From: CAWDBV01 sp963800705
GTDB taxonomy: Bacteria > Actinomycetota > Thermoleophilia > Solirubrobacterales > 70-9
NCBI GenBank assembly: GCA_963800705.1
Contig: CAWDBV010000002.1
Coordinates: 641,408 to 705,407 of the forward strand
Reading direction: 5' to 3'
DNA: 64,000 bases
Shown: positions 54,009 through 62,351 of the stretch, piece after piece
How positions within the stretch are numbered: the first letter of the stretch is position 1
How the letters are laid out: every line of letters starts with the position of its first letter
Translations under genes and position numbers: made by a program
Notes under the pieces: model-generated
Databases searched by the model: none
Told to the model about the DNA's origin: nothing
Seen by the model: the letters and a program-made list of their open reading frames with translations, nothing else

Positions 54009-55177
54009 TTAGTCGAGGAGGATGCCGGCGAGCGCGAGGGCTGCTGCCGCTCGACCGATGCCGCTCCCTGCCTCGATGTCGAACCGGTAGTGAATCCCGC
54101 CATACACGCGCGAGAGCCCTGCCTCCTCGACCATGGCCTCCAGGCGCGCACGTTCCTTGGGAAAGGCGTCGCTCAGCACCGCAATCATCGCCCCCGTCAA
54201 GCAGGAGTGCCCGGACGGGTACGACGGGTGGTTCGGTAACCCGATCGGCAGGGTGATCGCGGGTCGGCCTGGGACGGCCGCACGAGCCAGTAGGCGAACT
54301 TCGTGTCCCAGCACGCGATCTGGGCGTCGAACATCGCCGCGTTGGCGAAGGCGAGAATCCGTGCGGCTTCCAGCTCGGTGCTGCCATTTTCGCGGATCAG
54401 GCCGTCCGCGATGAGGTTGAGCGATCCGGCGGTGAACGGGCCACTCGACGTGTTCCAGAACTGAGCGATGGTGAGCTGCTCGGCGGTGCGCGTGTCCGAG
54501 ATCTGGCGAACTTCGGCCAGCGCCGTGTCGAAGGCAGGCGACCCGAAGGCTGGCGGAGCCGGCGCTCGAAGCTCATCCGCGGCTTTCAGGAAGAAGGGTC
54601 GCGCCCCGTGAAGCGAGCGTACGATCGGGCCTGCCGCCGACGTCCACATTCCCGGACCGACGGGTGGCGCGCCGGGAGAGAGCGCCAGATAGTTGTCCTG
54701 TGCCGCCCGGGTCATGACCGCTGCACCGATCTCCCGCCCCAGCGACGCGCCGGCGGCGAGGTCCTCCTTCGATTCCGTCGGCGACTGCGGCGTGGCCAGG
54801 TCACCGCTGAAGAGCGCTTCCGTGGACTCGACATCGAGCGGGAAGAGGACGTTCAGGACCGCCACAGACGCTCCGCCCACGGCTGCGGAGACAGAAGAGG
54901 GTCGGTACGCTTGCCTCGCAGCCTGTGCCTCCGTGGCGGCTCGATACTGGGCGAGAGAGAGGTAGGTCAAGATCCGGCTCACCGCGGCCTGGCCGTTCGA
55001 GGTCGGCGGGCGCGCGACAACCAGGGCGACCGCGCGATCGTTCCACTGGACGCTCGTATGGGCCCTGACAGCCTCCGATACATTGGCTGAGCTCTCCGGT
55101 GGGCTGCCCCCGCAGGCCCCGGCCAAGGTCGCGATGAGGACAGACGCCGGTAAGACACTTCTGGTTTTGCGGAACAT
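54009..55177 (-). CDS. PAP2/vanadium-haloperoxidase-like lipoprotein, one frameshift
   Basis: ATG at 55177 after ACAGGAGATGAC. Lipobox TLAGACGGSPP. The helical core has WNDRAVALVVARPPTSNGQA, LSLAQYRAATEAQAARQAYR, and SLGREIGAAVMTRAAQD. A shift near 54275 leads to LPNHPSYPSGHSCLTGAMIA and SRVYGGIHYRFDIEAGSGIG, the second and third PAP2/haloperoxidase signature (PSGH, SRxxxGxHxxxD) with the vanadate or phosphate-binding His and Arg. The KxxxxxxRP motif is FAYWLVRPSQADPR in the first frame. So all three motifs are present. Either an acid phosphatase or a vanadium-dependent haloperoxidase on the cell surface. Confidence 0.85.
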
Positions 55178-55339
55178 GTCATCTCCTGTGCTGGTTGAGT
55201 GCTTCATCCGGGGTAACGAGATGTCCGCCCGAAACACGACATCGCCCGAGAACCCGGACGCGGTCGGCCGAGCGCGTCCCGATTCGGGGCGTCATCGGGG
55301 CGGCCGGCAGGGGAGGGGGATGTTAGGTTCTCGCTCCGG

Positions 55340-56842
55340 ATGTCCTACGCCGCCCTGACCGCCCGCTATCGCCGGATCGCCCATCTCCAGCACGTCGAGG
55401 CGGTCGCCTCCTGGGACGAGGCGGCCATGATGCCCACCGGGGGCGGGGAGGCGCGCGCCGAGGCGCTGGCCACCTTGAGGGTGCTGCTGCACGAGCTGCA
55501 GACAAATCCCAGCCTGGGGGACCTGCTCCAGGTGGCCGAGGTCGAGCGCGCGGCCGGCGACCTCGGCCCCTGGGAGGCGGCCAACCTGCGTGAGATGAAG
55601 CGCGGCTACCTGCGCGACACGGCCCTGCCGGCCGACCTGGTCCAGCGCAGCTCGCTGGCCGAGTCACGCTGCGAGCAGGCCTGGCGCCGGCTGCGCCCGC
55701 TCAACGACTGGGCCGGGATGTTGCCGCTGCTGGCGGAGGTGGTGGCCGCCAAGCGGGAGGTGGCGGCCGCCCTGGGCGAGCGCCTCGGCCTCGCCCCTTA
55801 CGACGCCCTCCTCGACGGCTACGAGCCGGGCGCGCGCAGCGCCGCCATCGATGCGCTCTTCACCGAGCTGCGGTCGTTCTTGCCTGGCTTCATCGCCGCC
55901 ACCGTGGAGCGGCAGCGGCAGCAGCAGGTCGTCGACCCCCTCGGGCCGTTTCCCGTGGATCGGCAGCACTGGCTGGGCGTCGAGGTCGCCCGGCGCGTGG
56001 GCTTCGATTTCGATCACGGGCGCCTCGACGTGAGCCACCACCCGTTCTGTGGCGGGGTCCCGCGCGACGTGCGCATCACAACCCGGTACGACACGGCCGA
56101 CTTCGCCAGGTCGCTCATGGCGGTGCTGCACGAGACCGGCCACGGCAAATACGAGCAGAATCTGCCCGGCCCCTGGCTGGATCAACCTGTCGGCCGGGCC
56201 CGCAGCATGGGCCTGCACGAGAGCCAGAGCCTGTTTCAGGAGATGCAGGTCAGCCGCAGCCGGGACTTCCTGGAGCTCCTCGCGCCCCTGATTCGCGAGG
56301 CCTTCCCGGAGGCGGCCGCGCGCGCCCCCCGAGCGTTCAGCGCGGAGAACCTCCATCTCCGCTACACGCGCGTCCGCCCGGACTTCATCCGCGTGGACGC
56401 CGACGAGGCGACCTACCCCTGCCACGTGCTGCTCCGCTACGACATCGAGCGGGACCTGATCGCCGGATCCTTGCCGCTCGCCAATCTGCCCGAGGCCTGG
56501 GACGCCGGCATGCGCGCGCTGCTGGGCCTGTCCACCGGAGACGACCACCGCAACGGCTGCCTGCAGGACGTCCACTGGCCCGCTGGCCTGTTCGCCTACT
56601 TCCCCACCTACACGCTGGGCGCCCTGGTGGCGGCCCAGCTGTTTGCGGCAGCCCGCCGGGCCCTGCCCGATCTCGGGGCACAGCTGCGCGCCGGAGCGCT
56701 GGCCCCCCTCGACGCCTGGCTGCGCGAGGCGATCTGGTCCCGGGGCAGCCTGCTGCCCACCGACGAGCTGGTGCAGGCAGCCACCGGCGCCCCGATCGGC
56801 ACCCAGGCCTTCGTGGCCCACCTTCAGGAGCGATACGGCTAG
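55340..56842 (+). CDS. M32 family carboxypeptidase (Taq-type)
   Basis: 500 residues, the usual family length, intact. N-terminal AVASWDEAAMMPTGGGEARA, then active-site MAVLHETGHGKYEQNLPGPW with the HExxH pair at about residues 264-268, downstream GLHESQSLFQEMQVSRS (third metal ligand Glu), IRVDADEATYPCHVLLRYDI, and C-terminal GLFAYFPTYTLGALVAAQLF. Zinc or cobalt-dependent cytosolic carboxypeptidase of the TaqCP/PfuCP type. It diverges from the PAP2-like gene over 162 bases. Confidence 0.95.
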   Translation: MSYAALTARYRRIAHLQHVEAVASWDEAAMMPTGGGEARAEALATLRVLLHELQTNPSLGDLLQVAEVERAAGDLGPWEAANLREMKRGYLRDTALPADLVQRSSLAESRCEQAWRRLRPLNDWAGMLPLLAEVVAAKREVAAALGERLGLAPYDALLDGYEPGARSAAIDALFTELRSFLPGFIAATVERQRQQQVVDPLGPFPVDRQHWLGVEVARRVGFDFDHGRLDVSHHPFCGGVPRDVRITTRYDTADFARSLMAVLHETGHGKYEQNLPGPWLDQPVGRARSMGLHESQSLFQEMQVSRSRDFLELLAPLIREAFPEAAARAPRAFSAENLHLRYTRVRPDFIRVDADEATYPCHVLLRYDIERDLIAGSLPLANLPEAWDAGMRALLGLSTGDDHRNGCLQDVHWPAGLFAYFPTYTLGALVAAQLFAAARRALPDLGAQLRAGALAPLDAWLREAIWSRGSLLPTDELVQAATGAPIGTQAFVAHLQERYG

Positions 56843-56867
56843 ATTGCCGCGAGGCGCCGCCTGGCGG

Positions 56868-57105
56868 ATCGCCCACGTCGACCGCGTGCTTGCCGGTCAC
56901 ATGACCGATCTCGTGACCCAGCACCGCGGCGAGTTGCGCCTCGTTTTAGGTGCGCGAGCAGACCCCGGGTCACATGGATGAACCCGCCGGGCAGAGCAAA
57001 AGCGTTCACGGCGGGGTCGTCCACGACGGCGAAGGACCACGGCAATTCCGGCCGTTCGGTGCATGCCGCTATTTGCTTGCCGAGCCGGGACACGTAAGCC
57101 TAGCG
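56868..57105 (-). pseudogene. M48 metalloprotease fragment
   Basis: Reading minus: SRLGKQIAACTERPELPWSF, DDPAVNAFALPGGFIHVTRG, LLAHLK, then (one-base shift in the A run near 56945) NEAQLAAVLGHEIGHVTGKH. This is the heart of an M48 protease, with the HExxH zinc site. The C-terminal 100-150 residues, including the third zinc ligand, are absent; after KHAVD the frame runs into the 3' end of the M32 gene. The N-terminal signal region is also missing. An end-truncated relic of an outer or inner membrane quality-control protease (LoiP/YcaL-like). Confidence 0.7.
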
Positions 57106-57411
57106 GCGCCCAACTTGAGCTGACCGCGTGCAATCCCCAGTTCACCACGCCCAACACGGCCCCGAGGAAAGACGACCCAGGACTCGTTCATCGCCACCTT
57201 GCGCGGAACGACCACGCCCATCGAGTACCTGGCCCCCTCCGTTTCCCGGACCACTCCTGCGTGGGCGACGCACCTTCACCGGTCGATCCACACTTGCCAC
57301 ACATCGCCGCAGAGGTCGTGCCGGCGATCGCGTCCGTGGCGCCGATGCGTCGCACGACCACGCGATGCTTGATTTTGAATTCTAGGCCCACGTCATTTAC
57401 CATCTTTTTGG
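57106..57411. other. Gap without recognised gene
   Basis: About 300 bases. Short open frames occur on the minus strand (one containing GTTSAAMCGKCGSTGEGASP), but they overlap each other and match no family I know; they may be the decayed upstream part of the M48 gene. The base composition falls towards the FIST gene start, which could hold its promoter. Confidence 0.4.
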
Positions 57412-58543
57412 ATGCAACTCGAAACCTTCGCCTGGGAAGGCGACCGCTGGAGCGTTCCTTCTCTTCCGCCGCTCGACTCCGGCCGCACGTTGGTGCTGGC
57501 CTTCGGCGCCTCGAAATTCGCCGCCCAGAGCGAGCCCTGGCAGAGTCTGCGATCGACCTATCCCGGCTCTCAGATACTGGGGTGTTCGACCTCGGGTGAG
57601 ATCCTTGGATCCAAGGTAGCGGACGCCACCGTCTCGGTAGCCGTGGCGCGCTTCGACCATGCTCGCCTGGCTTCCGCAAGCGCACCCGTCGACAGCGCAG
57701 ACGGTTCGTTCCGCGCCGGAGCCGACATTGCGCAAAATCTGATGGGATCGACGCTTCGTGGGGTGATTGTCCTCTCCGATGGGCTCCGGGTGAACGGCAG
57801 CGCGCTCGTGCGCGGGCTGAACGCCCACCTGCCCGCCTCGGTCATCGTCACCGGAGGATTGGCCGGCGACGGCGACCGCTTCCAGAACACCTGGGTGCTC
57901 GACCGCGGAGAGCCGAGAGCGAGTGTCGTCGCCGCCATCGGTCTTTACGGAGACAGCTTGAACATCGGACACGGCTCCAAGGGCGGCTGGGATATCTTCG
58001 GGCCCGAACGGACAGTGACACGATCCCAGGGCAATTTGCTCTTCGAGCTCGACGGCCGTCCAGCCCTGCATCTTTACAAGGAGTATCTGGGCGAGCGGGC
58101 CGCGGGCCTGCCGGCAACCGCCTTGCTATTTCCCCTGGCGCTGCGACCAGGCCCGGGCGACGAGAAGAGTCTGGTTCGGACCGTGCTCGCCGTCGACGAG
58201 GCGTCCCAGTCGCTCACCTTCGCCGGCGACATACCCCAGGGATGGCGGGCGCAACTCATGAAGGCCAACTTCGATCGCCTGGTCCAGGGCGCGTCCGACG
58301 CCGCCATCATGAGCCGCAGCCAGTCGGCTGATGGAGATCCTTTGCATCGCCATCAGCTGCGTCGGCCGGCGTCTGGTGCTCGGCGGCCGCACGGAAGAGG
58401 AAACCGAAGCGACGCTGGAAGCGCTCCCCAACGGCACGCAGCAGGTGGGTTTTTACTCGTATGGCGAGATCTCGCCTTATGCCAGCGGCTCTTGCGACCT
58501 GCACAACCAGACGATGACCCTCACCACCATAAGCGAGCGCTGA
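57412..58543 (+). CDS. FIST-domain sensory protein, one frameshift
   Basis: About 377 residues. FIST_N (about 10-210): LVLAFGASKFAAQSEPWQSL, SQILGCSTSGEILGSKVADA, GVIVLSDGLRVNGSALVRGL, VIVTGGLAGDGDRFQNTWVL. FIST_C follows: ALHLYKEYLGERAAGLPATA, LLFPLALRPGPGDEKS, then a shift near 58330 into LCIAISCVGRRLVLGGRTEE and QVGFYSYGEISPYASGSCDL. FIST proteins are thought to bind small ligands, perhaps amino acids, and to signal through attached or adjacent kinases; here a PAS histidine kinase starts five bases after its stop. ATG at 57412. Confidence 0.88.
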
Positions 58544-58547
58544 CCAG

Positions 58548-59571
58548 ATGCACGCGCTACTGACGCGTCAGCTCAAGCGGCTCAAGATCGCCGGTCTGCC
58601 CAATCCCGAGCCCGCCGGCTGGCAAGCACTGCTCGAACGGGTCAGTCGATCCTACGAAGAAGCCGACCAGGACCGCTACACGCTCGAGCGATCGCTGAGC
58701 ATCTCCTCCCGGGAGATGCAGCAGCTTTACGAGGACCTACGCCGTTCCGCAGAGACCAAGCTGGCCCGCGAACATGAAAAGCTGCTCGAAAGCCTGGCCG
58801 TGCTCAATGCCATTCACGAGGCGGCGCCGGATGGCATCCTCGTGGTCGGAGCCGACCGTCGCGTGATCACCTTCAACCGACGCTTCGCCCGCATGTGGGA
58901 CGTTCCCGAGAGCGTCCTGGCCGAGCGAGACTGCGCCAGGCTTCTGGCCCACGTTTTGCCGCAGCTGACGAATCCCGATGAGATCATGGCGCGCATCCAG
59001 TACCTTTACGAGCATCCCGGCGAGTCGAGCCGGGAGGAGCTCCAGCTGGTCGACGGCCGCGTCATCGACCGACATTCCGCGCCGGTGCTCGCGGAACATG
59101 GCCAGCGGTGCGGCAGGGTGTGGTACTTCAGGGAGATCACCGCCCATCGCCAGGCGGAAGAAGCGATCCGTGTGCTCAACGTGCAGCTGGAAGGGCGCGT
59201 GGCCGATCGGACGCAAGCGCTGGCCAAGGCCAACGCCGAGCTGGACGACAATCTGTGCAAGCTTCGCGAGACCCAGGAGCAACTGTTCCATGCCGGCAAG
59301 ATGGCGGCGATCGGAACGCTGGCCGCAGGTGTGGCCCACGATATCAACAATCCCCTCGCGTCGATGATGAACAACGTCAGCTTCATCCGCGAGCGTATGG
59401 GCGCCCTGGCGGCGGCGGGGGCCTTTTCCCCGGGCGACGCGGACGAGCTGGGTGAGGCGCTGGGCGATATGGCCCGGGGAGCGGAACGCGTGCGGGTCAT
59501 CGTTCGCGATCTGCTGACCATGTCCCGGCGCGAACCCGAACATCGCTCGGCGGTGGACATCAACCGGCGCC
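58548..59571 (+). CDS. PAS-domain histidine kinase, truncated at assembly joint
   Basis: About 340 residues remain. An N-terminal helical part with SRSYEEADQDRYTLERSLSI, the segment usual for kinases following FIST proteins, leads into a PAS domain (about 85-205: HEAAPDGILVVGADRRVITF, NRRFARMWDVPESVLAERDC). A coiled coil (VADRTQALAKANAELDDNLC) then precedes the HisKA dimerisation region, with phospho-acceptor His at about residue 264 in AAGVAHDINNPLASMMNNVS. The HATPase domain that must follow is cut off: after AVDIN the sequence enters a different, less GC-rich genome. Probably autophosphorylates in response to FIST signals. The 3' part lies beyond this contig. Confidence 0.9.
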
Positions 59572-59576
59572 TCATT
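59566..59576. other. Joint between two unrelated genomes
   Basis: Left: GC-rich kinase gene broken in its HisKA-to-HATPase link. Right: less GC-rich Bacteroidota-type sequence, starting inside the C-terminal sorting domain of a gene on the minus strand. Both genes are cut here, and composition changes within about 20 bases. Most likely a chimeric join. Confidence 0.85.
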
Positions 59577-60035
59577 TTATCGGGTATTCGGCCCTGACGA
59601 TTAATAATTTGTCTGCAGGGTTAGGATAAAATCTGAAAGATGTAGACCCTGGTAAAATTACGGTCATGGGGTCTGAATAAGATTCACTTCCTTTTTTTGC
59701 CCGTGCATCGTACGCGGTAAAATGCCTGCCCCCTCGTAGGATATTCATCTGAAAATTCATATTTATACATCCCATCCAATGCTTTCAATATTCCGATGGC
59801 TTCAAACGTCTTTCCTTCCACGCTTCTTTCCACGGTAAAATAATCGGCGCTGTCTGTACGCACAGCCCATTGAATGCTGATCCTTTTGTTATCGTGAACC
59901 TGTGATTGAAAAGAAGTAAACGGAGATGAAGCAGGTGATGTAAACGTATCAACCGTAGCAGCAGCATCGTTCTAGCCAGTACGATGCAGGGGTAATAAGC
60001 AGTGCCAGGCAAAATTGCCAGAGCGTTTGTTTCAT
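59572..60035 (-). CDS. T9SS sorting-domain protein, partial and frameshifted
   Basis: ATG at 60035 gives a signal peptide (KQTLWQFCLALLITPASY). After a shift near 59960 the chain reads NKRISIQWAVRTDSADYFTV and ERSVEGKTFEAIGILKAL, the fibronectin-like module that precedes sorting tails in Bacteroidota proteins. Another shift near 59700 leads to a type IX secretion sorting tail, GSTSFRFYPNPADKLLIV. The last strands of that tail are lost at the joint near 59572. A short, secreted protein of about 150 residues, probably exposed on the surface. T9SS is restricted to Bacteroidota, so this gene cannot belong to the left-hand genome. Confidence 0.75.
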
Positions 60036-60147
60036 TGTAAGCACTTGGGTTAGTAGAGATAGCTTCATTCACAAAATGTGTGCCTGAAAATGAACGTAAT
60101 ACAAATTAGTCTTAGTACAATGCTTACGTTAAGGATGTCTTAAAGCG

Positions 60148-60219
60148 AGAGGCGAGTGGGTAATGGCAAGTGGGATTATCTTCTTCCCACTAGCCATTAC
60201 CCACTTCCCACTCGCCTCT
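60148..60219. repeat. Long inverted repeat upstream of uvrB
   Basis: AGAGGCGAGTGGG at 60148-60160 with TAATGGCAAGTGGGA pairs with CTAGCCATTACCCACTTCCC-ACTCGCCTCT up to 60219, leaving a seven-base bulge and a loop of about 8 bases. A hairpin of this length could end transcription of the T9SS gene's neighbour or be one copy of a mobile palindrome; its sequence is simple and would be easy to find elsewhere in the source genome. Confidence 0.6.
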
Positions 60220-60225
60220 TTTAAA

Positions 60226-60233
60226 TAAATTTG
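60226..60233 (+). promoter_or_regulatory. Bacteroidota-type -7 box before uvrB
   Basis: TAAATTTG fits the Bacteroidota -7 consensus TAnnTTTG. It ends 7 bases before the uvrB ATG, so transcripts starting there would have little or no leader. The -33 TTG element is not clear. Confidence 0.4.
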
Positions 60234-60240
60234 CACTCCC

Positions 60241-62275
60241 ATGGCATTCAAGATCCACCTACCATATCAGCCGGCGGGCGACCAGCCGGAAGCAATCGAC
60301 CAGCTGACCGATGGCATGCTCGAAGGCGAAAAGTACCAGACATTGCTGGGGGTAACCGGCTCCGGCAAAACCTTTACCATGGCCAATGTAATTCAAAACG
60401 TGCAAAGGCCCACACTGGTGCTCACCCACAACAAAACACTGGTGGCCCAGCTGTACGGCGAGTTCAAGCAGTTTTTCCCCGACAACGCCGTGGGCTATTT
60501 CGTCAGCTATTACGACTATTATCAGCCCGAGGCCTATATGCCTGTAAGCGATACCTATATCGAAAAAGACCTTACCATCAATGAAGAACTGGATAAGCTG
60601 CGCCTGCAGGCCACCACCCAATTGCTCAGCGGCCGGCGGGATATCATCGTGGTGGCTTCTGTGAGCTGTATTTATGGTATGGGTAACCCAGCGGAATTTG
60701 AAAACGGTATCATCCGCATCAATCGCGGCAGACGATTTCCCGCCAGGGATTCCTGCACTCATTGGTGAATTCCTTGTATAACCGAAGCAGGACGATTTCA
60801 ACCGCGGCACTTTCGCGTAAAAGGAGATACCGTGGATATCAACCTGCCCTATGTGGATTATGGTTACCGCGTTACTTTTTTCGGCGATGAGATCGAAGAG
60901 ATCGAAAGCATGGAAATACAAACCGGCAAGCGCATCGCCCAGATGGAAAATGCCGCCATTTTTCCTGCCAACCTATACCTCGCGCCAAAAGATATGATGC
61001 AACAGATCTGTACGAGATACAGGACGAAATGGGCGCCCAAGTGGATTATTTTAAAAGTCCACCGGCAAATTCATCGAGGCGCAGCGTCTGAGCGAACGCG
61101 TGAATTATGATGTGGAAATGATCCGCGAACTGGGTTATTGCAATGGCGTGGAAAACTATTCGCGCTTTTTCGACCGTCGCAAGCCCGGTACCAGGCCATT
61201 CTGCCTGCTGGATTATTTTCCCAAAGATTTTTTATGCGTGATAGATGAAAGCCACCAGACCATTCCGCAGGTAAGCGGCATGTATGGCGGCGACCGAAGC
61301 CGCAAGCTGATACTGGTGGATTATGGTTTCCGCCTGCCGTCCGCGCTGGACAACCGGCCGCTGAATTTCCATGAGTTTGAATCCATGCTCCACCAGACCA
61401 TATTTGTTTCCGCCACCCCCGGCGATTATGAGCTGGAAAAAACAGGCGGCGTAGTGGTGGAACAGGTAGTACGTCCCACCGGGTTGCTGGACCCGCCCAT
61501 CGAAATACGCCCAGCTGTAAACCAGATCGATGACCTGCTGGACGAAATCGACAAGCGCATAAAAAAAGGCGACCGCGTGCTGGTGACCACCCTCACCAAA
61601 CGCATGGCCGAAGAAATGGACAAATACCTGCACCGCATCAATATCAAATCAAAATATATCCACAGCGAAGTGGATACGCTGGAGCGCGTGGAAATACTCC
61701 GGCAGCTGCGCCTGGGCGAAATAGATGTGCTGGTAGGCGTGAACCTGCTTGCGGGAAGGCCTCGATCTGCCCGAAGTATCGCTGGTGGCCATACTCGATG
61801 CGGATAAAGAAGGCTTCCTGCGCAATGAGAAATCGCTTACACAAACAGCAGGCCGCGCCGCCCGCAATGTGGATGGACTGGTGATATTTTATGCCGATAC
61901 GATGACGGAAAGCATGCAGAGGACCATCGACGAAACCAACCGCCGCCGCGAGAAGCAGATCGCATATAATATCGAACATGGCATCACGCCCCGTACGATA
62001 ATAAAATCCAAAGAACAGGTGTTTGCCCAAACATCGGTGCTTGATATCAAAGGATACGACCCCGCGACACCCTATGCCCTGGATGCAGGGACGCTGGTAA
62101 CCGTGGCCGCCGAAGAACAGGAAATTTACCAGACAATACCGCAACTCGAAAGAGCAATCGCCAAAACAAAAAAGAAATGGAAAAAGCGGCGCGCGATCTT
62201 GATTTTATGGAGGCCGCACGACTAAGGGATGAGATGTTCCTGCTGCAGAAAAAAGTTGCGGAAATGAAAAAATGA
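60241..62275 (+). CDS. uvrB: UvrB excision nuclease subunit, frameshifted
   Basis: 2,035 bases, close to the 670-680 codons expected. The start gives FKIHLPYQPAGDQPEAIDQL; Walker A is LLGVTGSGKTFTMANVI, and the beta-hairpin reads SYYDYYQPEAYMPVSDTYIE. Helicase motif II lies in LCVIDESHQTIPQVSGMYGG, later RVLVTTLTKRMAEEMDKYLH, YIHSEVDTLERVEILRQLRL, GLDLPEVSLVAILDADKEGF and QTAGRAARNVDGLVIFYADT. The C-terminal UVR motif is KAARDLDFMEAARLRDEM. Segments lie in different frames, with shifts near 60760-60830, 61005, 61060, 61755 and 62180. All motifs are present, so these are read errors in a functional gene. Nucleotide excision repair with UvrA and UvrC. Confidence 0.95.
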
Positions 62276-62349
62276 GTTTTGGGTTTCGTGTTTAGTGTTT
62301 CGAGTTGGATTGATCTAACCCGAAACGCTAAACCCCAAACCCGAAACCT
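62276..62349. repeat. Inverted repeat downstream of uvrB
   Basis: GGGTTTCGTGTTTAGTGTTT and a following CGAGTT face AACCCGAAACGCTAAACCCC and AAACCCGAAACC across a short loop (TGGATTGATCT). It occupies the whole gap between uvrB and the next gene and could act as a terminator; the style resembles the repeat at 60148. Confidence 0.6.
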
Positions 62350-62351
62350 CC

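Noticed and set aside
57188..57685. Possible minus-strand gene opposite the FIST start
   Set aside because: Low-complexity Arg-rich reading overlapping a well-supported gene; only a short Cys-Gly stretch looks protein-like and it matches no known family.
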